Shown piece by piece: positions 27,178 through 36,320 of a DNA stretch of 64,000 nucleotides (position 1 is its first letter; the number at the start of each line of letters is the position of its first letter). Source of the DNA: Crocosphaera sp. Lineage in GTDB: Bacteria > Cyanobacteriota > Cyanobacteriia > Cyanobacteriales > Microcystaceae. A program made the translations under genes and the position numbers. The DNA lies in assembly GCA_030065205.1 (NCBI GenBank), contig JASJDN010000004.1, positions 1 to 64,000 of the forward strand, read 5' to 3'. Below the pieces are notes generated by a model. The model ran no database searches, had not been told where the DNA came from, and worked only from the letters and a program-made list of their open reading frames with translations.

Positions 27178-29082
27178 TTAAACAGATTGATAACGCGACC
27201 GCAATTCTAAATGAACCAATAAAGCGTTAATATCGGCCGGATTTACCCCACCAATACGAGACGCTTGTCCCAGGGTTAAAGGACGAACTTTGGTTAATTT
27301 TTCCCTTGCTTCCATGGAAAGGGTGTCTATAGCCATATAATCGAGGTCTGAGGGCAATTTTTTGTTACTATGTCGGCTAATTTGTTCGATTTGAATTTGT
27401 TGCCGTTTTAAATAACCAGAGTATTTAATATCAATTTCTACTCCTTCTTTTTCAACAGTTGTTAACTCTTTATTGCCTAAGCCATACTGTTCTAAATGTG
27501 CATAATGGAACTTAGGACGACGCAATAAGTCAGCTAAGGTTACTGATCCTTTAATACGCTGTTGAGTATCATTAACAATGTTAATGGCGGCCTCATCTCT
27601 CTCTTTAATTCTTGTTTCATAAAGTCGCTCTTTCTCAGCAACAATATTAGCTTGCTTTTGTTCAAATAATGCCCAACGACGATCATCAATTAAGCCGATT
27701 TCTCGACCTAATGGGGTCATTCTTTGATCTGCATTATCAGACCGTAAAATTAAACGATATTCTGACCGAGAGGTTAACATTCGATAGGGTTCTCTGAGGT
27801 CTTTGGTACATAAATCATCGATTAATGTACCGAGATAACTTCCTTCTCTGGGGAAGATAATCATCTCTTCATTGTTAACAAATTTAACCGCATTGATACC
27901 GGCTACAATACCTTGTGCTGCTGCTTCTTCGTAACCGGTTGTACCATTAACTTGTCCAGCACAAAATAACCCTTGGATCTTCTTGGTCATCAACGTAGGA
28001 TAACATTGCGTGGCCGGCAAAAAATCATATTCAACGGCATAAGCAGGGCGTAACATGACGCAATTTTCTAACCCGGGGAGGGTTCTTAACATGGCTAATT
28101 GTATATTTTCGGGTAACCCAGTAGAAAACCCTTGTATGTATAATTCTGGAATTTCTCTTCCTTCGGGTTCAATAAAAATTTGATGGCTTTCTTTGTCTGC
28201 AAACCTAACAATTTTATCTTCAATAGATGGACAATAACGAGGTCCTTTGGAATCAATAAACCCGCCATAAATAGGAGACAAATGTAAGTTATCTTTAATG
28301 AGTTGATGAGTTTTAGAAGTAGTTCGGGTTAAGTAACAATTCATTTGTTCTCGTTCCACCCAAACCTCCGGATCAAAGCTAAACCATCTTACTTCCTCAT
28401 CCGGGGGTTGGGGTTCTAACTGAGAATAGTCTACTGATCGCTTATCGACCCTGGCCGGGGTTCCTGTTTTCAGTCTTCCCGTCTCAAACCCCAAGTCATT
28501 AAGAGTTTCCGTCAAACCCACCGCAGCAAACTCCCCGGCCCTTCCTGCTTCCATGGACTTATTACCGATCCATATCTTACCCCCTAAAAAGGTTCCGGTG
28601 GTCAAAATAACGGCTTTCGCCTCGAAACAAGTACCAAAATAGGTTTGTATTCCTATTACCTCGTCATTTTTCCCCAATACCAGATCCGTGACCATGCCTT
28701 CACGGATACTTAAATTCTCTTGATTTTCGACAATTTCCTTCATAACTGCCGAATATTCCCGTTTATCCGTCTGCGCCCGTAACGCCCACACCGCCGGTCC
28801 CCGTGACGAGTTGAGAACCCGTTTTTGTAGATAGGTACGATCGGCCATTTTGCCGATCTCCCCCCCTAACGCATCCACTTCGTGGGTTAACTGAGACTTT
28901 GCTGGTCCCCCCACTGCGGGGTTACAGGGTTGCCAAGCAATGCGATCAAGGTTGAGGGTTAACATCAGGGTACTACACCCTAAACGGGCTGCTGCAAGGG
29001 CTGCTTCACACCCGGAATGGCCGGCACCCACTACGATGATATCAAAGCTATCCTGGAAGTCAACGGGAGTGGTAAGGGTCAT
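27178..29082 (-). CDS. mnmG: tRNA uridine-5-carboxymethylaminomethyl modification enzyme MnmG (GidA)
   Basis: The 634-residue protein has the FAD-binding start [20 protein letters not shown], the GidA signatures [20 protein letters not shown] and [37 protein letters not shown] and the C-terminal helical domain ending in [23 protein letters not shown]. With MnmE it modifies U34 of several tRNAs using FAD, folate and NADH. Length is normal and all regions are intact. Heptamer repeats lie just upstream. Confidence 0.97.
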   Translation of the reverse strand: MTLTTPVDFQDSFDIIVVGAGHSGCEAALAAARLGCSTLMLTLNLDRIAWQPCNPAVGGPAKSQLTHEVDALGGEIGKMADRTYLQKRVLNSSRGPAVWALRAQTDKREYSAVMKEIVENQENLSIREGMVTDLVLGKNDEVIGIQTYFGTCFEAKAVILTTGTFLGGKIWIGNKSMEAGRAGEFAAVGLTETLNDLGFETGRLKTGTPARVDKRSVDYSQLEPQPPDEEVRWFSFDPEVWVEREQMNCYLTRTTSKTHQLIKDNLHLSPIYGGFIDSKGPRYCPSIEDKIVRFADKESHQIFIEPEGREIPELYIQGFSTGLPENIQLAMLRTLPGLENCVMLRPAYAVEYDFLPATQCYPTLMTKKIQGLFCAGQVNGTTGYEEAAAQGIVAGINAVKFVNNEEMIIFPREGSYLGTLIDDLCTKDLREPYRMLTSRSEYRLILRSDNADQRMTPLGREIGLIDDRRWALFEQKQANIVAEKERLYETRIKERDEAAINIVNDTQQRIKGSVTLADLLRRPKFHYAHLEQYGLGNKELTTVEKEGVEIDIKYSGYLKRQQIQIEQISRHSNKKLPSDLDYMAIDTLSMEAREKLTKVRPLTLGQASRIGGVNPADINALLVHLELRSRYQSV

Positions 29083-29088
29083 AATTTA

Positions 29089-29136
29089 GAAGTCAGAAGT
29101 CAGGAGTCAGAAGTCAGGAGTCAGAAGTCAGAAGTA
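29089..29136. repeat. Heptamer tandem repeat
   Basis: Alternating units of AGAAGTC and AGGAGTC run for about seven copies just before mnmG. This is the kind of short tandemly repeated repetitive sequence common between cyanobacterial genes. No coding potential is seen. Confidence 0.85.
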
Positions 29137-29232
29137 AAACAGTTTATAGGGTTTGTTTATTTTTTGACTACTATCTTTTATTGTAGCTGATGGGTTTGAT
29201 AGTCTTTGAATTTCTAAATATTAATGTTCAAG

Positions 29233-29238
29233 TATAAT
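29233..29238 (+). promoter_or_regulatory. Possible -10 box of the brnTA operon
   Basis: TATAAT lies 19 bp before the brnT ATG. TTGAAT at 29206-29211 is too far (21 bp) for a standard -35, so the assignment is weak. Confidence 0.35.
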
Positions 29239-29256
29239 TAATATGGTAATCAAGTT

Positions 29257-29535
29257 ATGAATGCTACATTTGAGTGGGATAGTCAAAGAGAGGCTGATAA
29301 CAAGGCTAAACATGGCGTTGATTTTGAAACCGCTCAATATGCTTTTTTTGATACTCATCGCTTGATCGTTCATGATGCCAAACATAGTGACTTAGAAGAA
29401 CGTTGGTTTTGTATTGGTAAAGTTCAAGATCGTGTTTTAACAGTACGTTTTACTTATCGTAATGGTATCATTCGTATTTTTGGCGCAGCCCAATGGCGAA
29501 AATGGAGAAAATTTTATGAAAAACACAAACCCTGA
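29257..29535 (+). CDS. brnT: BrnT-family toxin
   Basis: The 92-residue protein matches BrnT toxins (RelE-like ribonucleases that stop translation): FEWDSQREADNKAKHGVDFETAQYAF at the start, HDAKHSDLEERWFCIGKVQDRVLTVRFT in the middle and IRIFGAAQWRKWRKFYEKH at the end, in place of the more usual ISARKA. The downstream brnA starts 20 bp before this stop, so the two are translationally coupled. Length is typical of the family. Confidence 0.88.
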   Translation: MNATFEWDSQREADNKAKHGVDFETAQYAFFDTHRLIVHDAKHSDLEERWFCIGKVQDRVLTVRFTYRNGIIRIFGAAQWRKWRKFYEKHKP

Positions 29536-29749
29536 TCCAGCAAAACCCATTGGTGATGTTACAATTGTTGCAGATTTTTTGCCATCACCGGAACAGTTAA
29601 TACCCAAGAAAAATACGGTAAAGGTGACAATAGAATTTACTAAAGAAAGTATTAATTTTTTTAAACAAGAAGCAACCCGTCATAATACTTCTTATCAAGA
29701 GATGATTCGCAATTTAGTCGATATTTATGTTAAACAACACCAGCAATAA
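29516..29749 (+). CDS. brnA: BrnA-family antitoxin
   Basis: The protein has 77 residues starting MKNTNPDPAKP at ATG 29516, inside the end of brnT; longer frames upstream only overlap the toxin gene. The C-terminal part (KKNTVKVTIEFTKESINFFKQEATRHNTSYQEMIRNLVDIYV) is a ribbon-helix-helix DNA-binding domain, as in BrnA. It binds BrnT and is expected to repress the operon. Confidence 0.85.
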   Translation: MKNTNPDPAKPIGDVTIVADFLPSPEQLIPKKNTVKVTIEFTKESINFFKQEATRHNTSYQEMIRNLVDIYVKQHQQ

Positions 29750-29750
29750 A

Positions 29751-29945
29751 CTACTTAACTACAAGTTCTTGAATTTCTTTTTCTGTTAAAGACTTACGAA
29801 AGTCAAGGATTTCTATTAATACTAACTTATCATCCTTTGAATAATGCAGAATAGTATTATCTTTTTCTTCTGCATAAGCAATAGGTTGGTCAGAAACTTC
29901 AATCAATAGGGCATCTATATCTTTACTATAAGTTGTTTTTGTCAT
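29751..29945 (-). CDS. DUF2283 protein
   Basis: The 64-residue protein has the DUF2283 pattern (YSKDIDALLIEVSD, AEEKDNTILHYSKDDKLVLIEILD). DUF2283 genes are very often paired with DUF4258 genes, as here, with a 20-bp overlap, and the pair is suspected to be a toxin-antitoxin module in which DUF2283 is the antitoxin. It ends one base from brnA on the opposite strand. Role inferred. Confidence 0.8.
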   Translation of the reverse strand: MTKTTYSKDIDALLIEVSDQPIAYAEEKDNTILHYSKDDKLVLIEILDFRKSLTEKEIQELVVK

Positions 29946-30195
29946 AGCGAGTTCTTCTCCCAGGATATAGTGTAATAACTAAAATAAAAGCAACAAATTC
30001 TTGATAAACTACTCGTAAGACTAAACTGTTATTGAGATTCTTTTGTGCAATTTGTTTATTATCTCCTTGAGTTTCGAGTTTATCAGGATTGCTTATAGTC
30101 TCTATGATAAATTCTTTTGTAATGACCATTTTATGACGGCTTAATATTTTCAATTTATCTAGAGAATGTTGACTAAAGCGAATCTCTTTCATCAT
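29926..30195 (-). CDS. DUF4258 protein, putative toxin
   Basis: The 89-residue protein (88 from the second of two adjacent ATGs) has the DUF4258 pattern: FSQHSLDKLKILSRHKMVITKEFIIETISNPDKLE and later NSLVLRVVYQEFVAFILVITLYPGRRTRY, ending in the Arg- and Tyr-rich motif typical of this RelE-like family. It overlaps the DUF2283 gene by 20 bp. A ribonuclease-toxin role is suspected from family context only. Confidence 0.8.
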   Translation of the reverse strand: MMKEIRFSQHSLDKLKILSRHKMVITKEFIIETISNPDKLETQGDNKQIAQKNLNNSLVLRVVYQEFVAFILVITLYPGRRTRYDKNNL

Positions 30196-30435
30196 AAGTT
30201 TTCAAATGCTTCATCAGTCACTGTTGATTTTTTTTACATGATTAAATTGAATCTTTCCTTTCTACTGGTTCATTACAAGGCTAACACAAGATCATTATAT
30301 CTTATAAGTCATCGTACCATCCTAAATAGTTTGGTTGGCGCACCTTTTTCTAATTTGAACTGTTTAGCATATTCTTCTTCAAACCCAGAAATATTGATTA
30401 TTCTCAAAATGTAAATCAAACATAGAAATTCAATT

Positions 30436-30579
30436 ATGGACTTTATCAAAAATTATCAAATGCCTCATCTCATCATGCAGATAGTCACTATTACCTCTCT
30501 AATCGTTAATTTTGCTACCTACAAAATTAACCGTGATTACTACTTTAAAGAATCTTGTCTTCATCCTATTAATCAATAA
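30436..30579 (+). CDS. Possible 47-residue membrane peptide
   Basis: An ATG-to-TAA frame starting MDFIKNYQMP has one hydrophobic segment (LIMQIVTITSLIVNFATY, residues 12-29) and a charged C-terminus. No clear Shine-Dalgarno. Single-helix peptides of this size occur in toxin modules and photosystems, but I recognise no family, and an AT-rich spacer can produce such frames by chance. Confidence 0.3.
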   Translation: MDFIKNYQMPHLIMQIVTITSLIVNFATYKINRDYYFKESCLHPINQ

Positions 30580-30637
30580 GAAGTTAATTGTGTAAATCAA
30601 ACAAAACAATAGCATTTACACAAAAATAAGATCCGTA

Positions 30638-30660
30638 GGGGCTTAATAATCTTAAGCCCC
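30638..30660 (-). terminator. Hairpin at the 3' end of the Hsp70 gene
   Basis: GGGGCTTAA (30638-30646) and TTAAGCCCC (30652-30660) form a perfect 9-bp stem with a 5-nt loop, 15 bp after the Hsp70 stop. No strong T run follows on the minus strand, so it may be a weak or Rho-assisted terminator. Confidence 0.5.
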
Positions 30661-30674
30661 AATTAATAGTAATA

Positions 30675-32270
30675 TTAACTTAATTCTGCTACAACTTGAT
30701 TCTCAACCAAACTATTTTGTGTCAATAAATCCTCTACCGTTACCCTTAAAAATCGCTGTTCATCGACCCAAAATTGTAACTTAATTCTATCACTTCCTGG
30801 CATCCCTAAAGGCTCTAATTTTGCTAAAGTTCTCGCCCCGTCTCTATCATTTAACGGTTGTACATTACTTTGTTCATTTCCTAAAGAACGAGTCACTAAT
30901 CTATCCCCATCAAAATACACTTCTGTTCCCCCAGTTTCTGACCCTAATTCCCCTATAATTAACTCTATACTGGGTTGATTTTCAATAGATGCACCTAACT
31001 TAATTTCTATCGGTTCATTCATAGGATAAGATTGCCCCGATTTAATGATAGAATGCCAACTGTGGCACTTTTTACGACGGTTCCAATATCTGACCCCATA
31101 ACTATGATATAAGAAGTCCTTGACCTCAAATCCTTGGGCTAATTTTAACGCCCCTTCTGCAATCGCAGAAAATGGGCGATCGCATTTAATTTTGTCTTCA
31201 TCAAAGTATTGTTTAACCCAAGTTTGTACGGCAGGAATTTGTACCGTTCCTCCTACTAATAAGATACCATCAATATCGTTTTTTTCAATACCATTCCGTC
31301 TTGCTTGTTGCAAAACTTGGGTCATTAGTTCATCTAATTTATCAAAAAACTGTTCTTCTTTTAAAATACTTTCAAACCCATCTCTATCTAACCCTAATTC
31401 ATAACTATCTAAAGTTTCATCATTAAAATAAACTTCGGTTGCTTTTGTTTGAGAAGATAATTTTATTTTCAATTTTTCTGCTAACCTTACTGTTAAAGAA
31501 GAAACAGGTACATCTTGTGTTTTAGCGAAATAATTTATCAACCAGTTATCAATATCAGAACCGCCTAAATTAGAGCCAGCTTTGGCTAAAACACGAGCAA
31601 TTTTAGGCTTTTGGCTTTTACTTTCTCCCAGAAACTTTTGCCCCCATTTTAAAATAAACCCTTGATTTTTCTGTATATTTTCTGCCCCTAATTTTACCAA
31701 AGATAAATCAACTGTTCCCCCACCAAAATCTAAAACTAACAATAATTCCTCTTCTGTTGTTCCATATCCTAAAGCAGCAGCCGTGGGTTCATCTAATAGT
31801 CTAACTTGGTTAATATTCCACCCCTGACAAACCTTACTCAACCAGTGACGGTAAGTTTCAAAACTATCCACAGGAACGGTTAAAACCAAGGATTCGATAC
31901 CATTAATTGCCTCATTTTTTAACTGTTCGATAACAGTATTTAAAAACAATTCTCCTGCTTTTTCAAAAGTAACATTTATGCCATCTAACTCTGGTAAAAA
32001 TCCTTGAATATTGGTTCCAATTCCCCGTTTAAATTGTCTAAAAAATCGTGGATTATTCGATAAATCTAAACCGCGATCGCGAACAGTCTGACCCACTAGA
32101 ACATTAGTCTGATGGGCATTTTCAACATAAATCAAACTAGGAATTAAAGGCGGATTATTCTCGATTTGTTGAGATAACCCTGGAAGTTTAATGATTTCCG
32201 ATTTTTGTGTCACTGGGTTGACACGGGTAATCACTGTATTACTGGTACCAAAGTCAAGGGCGTAAGACAC
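30675..32270 (-). CDS. Hsp70-family protein (DnaK-like, short)
   Basis: The 531-residue protein has the ATPase signatures of Hsp70: LDFGTSNTVITRV at the start, LVLDFGGGTVDLSL near 176, NLGGSDIDNWLI and GILLVGGTVQIPAVQTWV near 337. The C-terminal part is a short beta-rich substrate-like domain without the helical lid or EEVD-type tail, so it is shorter than DnaK (about 635). It resembles the divergent cyanobacterial Hsp70-like proteins; no DnaJ or GrpE gene is nearby. Client proteins unknown. Confidence 0.88.
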   Translation of the reverse strand: MSYALDFGTSNTVITRVNPVTQKSEIIKLPGLSQQIENNPPLIPSLIYVENAHQTNVLVGQTVRDRGLDLSNNPRFFRQFKRGIGTNIQGFLPELDGINVTFEKAGELFLNTVIEQLKNEAINGIESLVLTVPVDSFETYRHWLSKVCQGWNINQVRLLDEPTAAALGYGTTEEELLLVLDFGGGTVDLSLVKLGAENIQKNQGFILKWGQKFLGESKSQKPKIARVLAKAGSNLGGSDIDNWLINYFAKTQDVPVSSLTVRLAEKLKIKLSSQTKATEVYFNDETLDSYELGLDRDGFESILKEEQFFDKLDELMTQVLQQARRNGIEKNDIDGILLVGGTVQIPAVQTWVKQYFDEDKIKCDRPFSAIAEGALKLAQGFEVKDFLYHSYGVRYWNRRKKCHSWHSIIKSGQSYPMNEPIEIKLGASIENQPSIELIIGELGSETGGTEVYFDGDRLVTRSLGNEQSNVQPLNDRDGARTLAKLEPLGMPGSDRIKLQFWVDEQRFLRVTVEDLLTQNSLVENQVVAELS

Positions 32271-32437
32271 GATAATTTAAAAGAGATTCAGTAAATAATT
32301 GCTAATCCTTTTAAAATAGCAAACACCCTCAACCCATGACAAGGTAACGGTTAAAAAAGTTATTAATTAACCTAATTTTTTCAAAACAGTTTTTAAACAA
32401 GAATACTTGCAGGAACAAGTAATAGATAGATCAACCG

Positions 32438-33409
32438 TTAATAAAGACGACTCAAAACATAGTCAATCAGATCAGTTAAAGACTGGGAATATTGAGAAGG
32501 TTTGAGACAATCTATTTGTTTAAGGGCTAGTTGTGCATGGTAAGAAGCCAACTCGCGCGAGCGCTCAATCCCCTCACTTTCAATGACAATAGATAAAGCT
32601 TTTTCTTTATCCCCTTCTTCACTGAACTCTCGTTCAATTAAGGTTTCTAAATAGGGCTTTTCTTCCATAGCAAATAAAGCAGGAGCGGTAATATTACCAC
32701 TGATTAAGTCAGAACCGGCTGGCTTGCCTAAGACTTCTGTGGGTGAGGTAAAATCTAGGATATCGTCCACAATTTGAAAGGCTAATCCCAAATATTTTCC
32801 ATAGTTATAAAGACTATCAATCACCTCAGAAGAAGCATCGCTTAAAATGGCAGCCGATTTAGCACTATTCGCTACTAAAGAAGCTGTTTTATAATAGCTT
32901 TTGTCTAAGTAAGCCTCTAGAGTTAAACTGGTATCAAAGCGATTAATGCCTTGAAAAATTTCACCTTCGGCAAAGTCACGAATAACTTCTGAGAGCAACT
33001 TAACCACTTGTAAATTATCAAGATTGGCTAAATACCAAGAAGATTGAGCAAAGAGAAAATCTCCGGCTAAGACAGCAATACGGTTATCAAACAAACTGTT
33101 AACCGTTGGTACATTACGCCGTAAAGCAGCTTCATCTACCACATCATCATGGACTAAACTAGCCGTGTGAATCATTTCAGTAATTTCTGCTAGTCTACGA
33201 TGACGGGCAGTAATCTCTCGGTCTAGCATAGTAGCCCGTGATACTAATAATACAATAGCTGGACGAATGCGTTTACCGCCAGCATCAAATAAGTGTTCGG
33301 CTGCTGCTCCAAGAATGGGATGACGCGCTCCAACTAAGCGTTTAAGGTTGTCCGTCAACAGACGTAAATCGTCTTCTACAGGGGAAAAGAAAGAGGTTGT
33401 TGAGATCAT
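32438..33409 (-). CDS. sds: Solanesyl diphosphate synthase
   Basis: The protein has 323 residues from ATG 33409 (MISTTSFFSPVEDDLRLL); an in-frame TTG 12 bases upstream is less likely. It has both Asp-rich prenyl synthase motifs, LVHDDVVDEA and FQIVDDILDF, plus GGKRIRPAIVLL. It condenses isopentenyl diphosphate units to the C45 chain used for plastoquinone-9. Cyanobacterial Sds proteins have this length and N-terminus. The two residues before the first motif, which set chain length, were not resolved further. Confidence 0.93.
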   Translation of the reverse strand: MISTTSFFSPVEDDLRLLTDNLKRLVGARHPILGAAAEHLFDAGGKRIRPAIVLLVSRATMLDREITARHRRLAEITEMIHTASLVHDDVVDEAALRRNVPTVNSLFDNRIAVLAGDFLFAQSSWYLANLDNLQVVKLLSEVIRDFAEGEIFQGINRFDTSLTLEAYLDKSYYKTASLVANSAKSAAILSDASSEVIDSLYNYGKYLGLAFQIVDDILDFTSPTEVLGKPAGSDLISGNITAPALFAMEEKPYLETLIEREFSEEGDKEKALSIVIESEGIERSRELASYHAQLALKQIDCLKPSQYSQSLTDLIDYVLSRLY

Positions 33410-33525
33410 GCGGTTAGTCAAACCTGGTACTTCAGTTACGAAAGTTTACATATTGTTGTATTTATTTTAAGCTAATGCCCCGATAAATTGTCAGATTTAG
33501 CCATAAGAAACCAGTAGGGGAATCA

Positions 33526-33649
33526 ATACTGCTCGGTTAAGGAAATTTGTCTGCTCAGACAAGCAGGGGGAACAGGGGATGCAGGGGGAGAAAATGGGAC
33601 TTCTTCCTCTGCTCCCTCCATTGGAAGGTTTCGAGCTTAACCGAGCAGT
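33526..33649. repeat. Element bounded by a 14-bp inverted repeat
   Basis: ACTGCTCGGTTAAG (33528-33541) and its exact reverse complement (33636-33649) enclose about 94 bp rich in G runs. The 13-mer starting at 33526 (ATACTGCTCGGTT) also occurs at 20805-20817, just upstream of tRNA-Ser. It has no ORF and may be a small non-autonomous repeat. Confidence 0.65.
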
Positions 33650-33680
33650 CTTTGTAGGGGTCGAAGAACACTCCCATCAG

Positions 33681-33743
33681 ACACGGTTAGTGAGTGACAC
33701 TACGGATACTTAAAATATATCCGTAAGTAATGCCGTGTTTTTT
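33681..33743 (+). ncRNA. Candidate small RNA 3' end with intrinsic terminator
   Basis: ACACGG (33681-33686) pairs with CCGTGT (33733-33738), and TACGGATA (33701-33708) pairs with TATCCGTA (33718-33725) inside it; six T follow (33738-33743). This is a strong plus-strand terminator, yet no plus-strand gene precedes it, since sds points away. A free-standing small RNA starting somewhere after 33420 is the simplest reading. The 5' end is unknown. Confidence 0.5.
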
Positions 33744-33827
33744 CGGCTGTACTCAGAGAATTATTTACCTACAATCAAGACTAGAAAATTGAAAAAGACT
33801 AGATGATTAATAGTAAGAGAAACAATC

Positions 33828-34046
33828 ATGACCAACGACTTACAAACTCCACTCCTCGAATACTTACGCCATAAACTAGCCATTCCTGCTGATGCTTTGA
33901 AAATGGCGGTTAAGTTTACAGAAGCTTCTATGGGTTCTCTTCCGATGGTGCTGTGGCAATACGGATTAATTGATTTACATCAATTAGATGAAGTTCTAGA
34001 TTGGATAGATAACCGAGAAATTAATGAGGTTGAATTAAGTTATTAA
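33828..34046 (+). CDS. DUF2949 protein
   Basis: The 72-residue protein fits the cyanobacterial DUF2949 family: LLEYLRHKLAIPADALKMAVK, then LPMVLWQYGLIDLHQLDEVLDWI. It is soluble, acidic and of unknown function. The ATG has a fair ribosome site (AAGAG). It is followed 73 bp later by another small cyanobacterial hypothetical gene in the same direction. Confidence 0.8.
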   Translation: MTNDLQTPLLEYLRHKLAIPADALKMAVKFTEASMGSLPMVLWQYGLIDLHQLDEVLDWIDNREINEVELSY

Positions 34047-34119
34047 GTCTTGTTTGTTGGTCAGATTTTTTCAATTATTATAAATAACCCAATTGTATTA
34101 ATCACTGAGAGTATTAATC

Positions 34120-34467
34120 ATGACTAAACCCTGTTTACCCCCTGATGATTTACCTTCTTTAGATCCCAGTTACCGTGAACTTTCTTGGGAATTAGAAGAA
34201 GTGACTGGAGAGATATTCTATAATAACTGTGACACCCTGACACAAAATTTACTAAAGCAATGTGGATGGGATGTTACTATTAGAAGTAAAGGATTAACGT
34301 TAGTGGTTATTTGCCCTAATAATAACTTAAATTGGCAAGTGTTACAATCAATTCCTTTATTGGCTGATAGTTTACAAACGTTAAGTAATACGGCGAAAAT
34401 TAGAATTTATCCCCCCCCAGGAACAGGAACTCCTATGGAGGTAATGGTTCAAGATTCTTTTTTGTGA
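34120..34467 (+). CDS. Conserved hypothetical protein
   Basis: The 115-residue protein starts MTKPCLPPDDLPSLDPSYRELSWELEEVTGEIF and ends in a beta-rich stretch (KGLTLVVICPNNNLNWQVL, AKIRIYPPPGTGTPMEV). It has no signal peptide or membrane helix. I do not recognise a family. It probably shares a transcript with the DUF2949 gene. Confidence 0.75.
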   Translation: MTKPCLPPDDLPSLDPSYRELSWELEEVTGEIFYNNCDTLTQNLLKQCGWDVTIRSKGLTLVVICPNNNLNWQVLQSIPLLADSLQTLSNTAKIRIYPPPGTGTPMEVMVQDSFL

Positions 34468-34580
34468 AATTGTAAAAACGATGATGGCAAAAAAATCAGG
34501 GGATAAGGTGGAGAAGTTGGTCTAAAAGACTCTCTACTTTATCCCCTAATATTATAAAAATATTCTCTAAAATTCAAGCA

Positions 34581-36131
34581 TTAAGCAAGAGCAAGATCGG
34601 GACTAGATAAAGGAATTGGGTCAATGGGTTCATCAAACTTCAAACCATCAACAAAGGATAAATCACTGTGTTTATATCCTGTCCCATTTACTCGGGCAAT
34701 TAAATCAGTCCCTTGATAATAAATCTCAGATCCTTGGAATAAATAATCGCTCTTATTACCGGCTAATTGAATTCGATCAATTCCGGTTTCAAAATCAGTA
34801 ATTAGTGCATAATCAAAACTACCATTCCCTACATAGTAAGGTGTGGCATCACCATAAATAAAGGGGTTACCAGCATCTCCTAACCAGAAGGTATCTTTAC
34901 CAGAACCTCCCAATAAAACATCGACTTCGTTAAATCCTGGTTTTTTACTGTTAGGATCAACACCAACTAAAGTATCATTCCCATCTCCTCCCAAAATATT
35001 ATCGTTTCCTGTTCCTCCTTCTAGATAATCATTTCCCCCTTTGCCATCAATAAAGTCATTTCCTCCGTTGCCATACAGACTATTTCTTTGATTATCGCCA
35101 ATAATACTATCAGATTGATTCGTCCCTCTAACATTATCAAAATTGGCAACTTTTCGAGTTAAAGAACCAACAAAAGGAATATTGTTAACCGTCAGTGTAT
35201 TACCGTGAAGATTAACATCAATAGAAACAGGACTTCCAGCAGTAGACGTATCAATCGTATTATTGCTAACAGAAGCATCAGCAATAATGGTGTCAACTAA
35301 CACTAATTGATCGGTTCCTACACCACCACCTTTTTGAACGGTTCCTGTGGGTAAAAGGGTAATGGATTGTCCTAAATTACTATAATCAACGGTATCACTA
35401 CCGGACCCACCGTCAACTAGGTCATTTCCTTTTGTTCCAAAAAAGGTATCACTCCCTCCATTACCAAATAAATGATTATCCTGACTATCCCCAGTAATGG
35501 TATCGTTTTGATTCGTTCCTTTGACATCATCAAAGTTAATAACTGTTCGAGTTAAAGTACCAACACCAGGAATATTATTAACAATTAAGGTTTGCTTTTC
35601 TAAATTAACATTGATAGAAACCGGCGCACTTGCACTAGAAGTATCAATGGTATTCTTACTAGCAGAAGCATCAGCAATAATTCTTTCAACTTCCACTAAA
35701 GTATCGCTTCCAAAACCACCACCTTTTTGAACGATTCCTGTGGGTAAAAGGGTGATAGATTGTCCTAAAGAACTATAATTTGCGGTGTCTTTTCCTGCTT
35801 GTCCTTCAAAAGTGTCGTTCCCTTTACTACCATAAAAGGTGTCATCTCCATTTCCACCTGTGATAAAGTCATTCCCTCCATCACCATAGAGAAAATCATT
35901 TCCATCTCCTCCACTTATATTATCATCACCGTTTCCACCTATAAGGGTATCGTTTCCACCTAAACCAATGATGGTATCATCGCCATCGAACCCCTCAATA
36001 CGATCATTTTTGGATGTTCCGGTTAGGGTATCATCCCCAGAAGTTCCTACTATATAGTGATAAGGAAAAGGGATGAAAATAGGTTCAATGGGTTCGATGG
36101 GTTGGATAGGTTCTAATAGTAATTCGTCCAT
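34581..36131 (-). CDS. RTX calcium-binding secreted protein with an internal duplication
   Basis: The 516-residue acidic protein has RTX nonapeptides (GGxGxDxLx) in three clusters: about 32-115, 200-235 and 325-385. Two 130-residue blocks are clear copies of each other (NYSSLGQSITLLPTG... and NYSNLGQSITLLPTG..., each with IADASxSxNTIDTS and NFDxVxGTNQxD). The C-terminus (FDYALITDFETGIDRIQL) is the usual end of type I secreted RTX proteins. There is no N-terminal signal. Function beyond calcium-dependent folding outside the cell is unknown. Confidence 0.88.
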   Translation of the reverse strand: MDELLLEPIQPIEPIEPIFIPFPYHYIVGTSGDDTLTGTSKNDRIEGFDGDDTIIGLGGNDTLIGGNGDDNISGGDGNDFLYGDGGNDFITGGNGDDTFYGSKGNDTFEGQAGKDTANYSSLGQSITLLPTGIVQKGGGFGSDTLVEVERIIADASASKNTIDTSSASAPVSINVNLEKQTLIVNNIPGVGTLTRTVINFDDVKGTNQNDTITGDSQDNHLFGNGGSDTFFGTKGNDLVDGGSGSDTVDYSNLGQSITLLPTGTVQKGGGVGTDQLVLVDTIIADASVSNNTIDTSTAGSPVSIDVNLHGNTLTVNNIPFVGSLTRKVANFDNVRGTNQSDSIIGDNQRNSLYGNGGNDFIDGKGGNDYLEGGTGNDNILGGDGNDTLVGVDPNSKKPGFNEVDVLLGGSGKDTFWLGDAGNPFIYGDATPYYVGNGSFDYALITDFETGIDRIQLAGNKSDYLFQGSEIYYQGTDLIARVNGTGYKHSDLSFVDGLKFDEPIDPIPLSSPDLALA

Positions 36132-36320
36132 GATTTTTACAAAAATTAATATTTTATTATTCTAGAATTTAACATACTTTGATAAAAAAGCAACCCCTTA
36201 TTTTAGGTATAGAAGCATACATAGATAATGTTTTTTTATCTATGGTATTAATAGTATTAATTGATGGGTAGGAAATGTGACTACAATTCAAAAGGAAGAG
36301 CGATCACGAATTTTTTATTG

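Larger units (their letters stand above)
30196..30674. other. Gene-poor 479-bp spacer
   Basis: This stretch separates the DUF4258 gene (reading left) from the Hsp70 gene (reading left). It is AT-rich. I see a possible 47-codon ORF (30436-30579) and a hairpin near its right end, otherwise nothing convincing. An 82-codon open frame at 30166-30414 has no ribosome site and unconvincing composition. Confidence 0.6.

Noticed and set aside
30166-30414. 82-codon frame next to the DUF4258 gene
   Set aside because: Starts inside the DUF4258 gene on the opposite strand and lacks a ribosome site.
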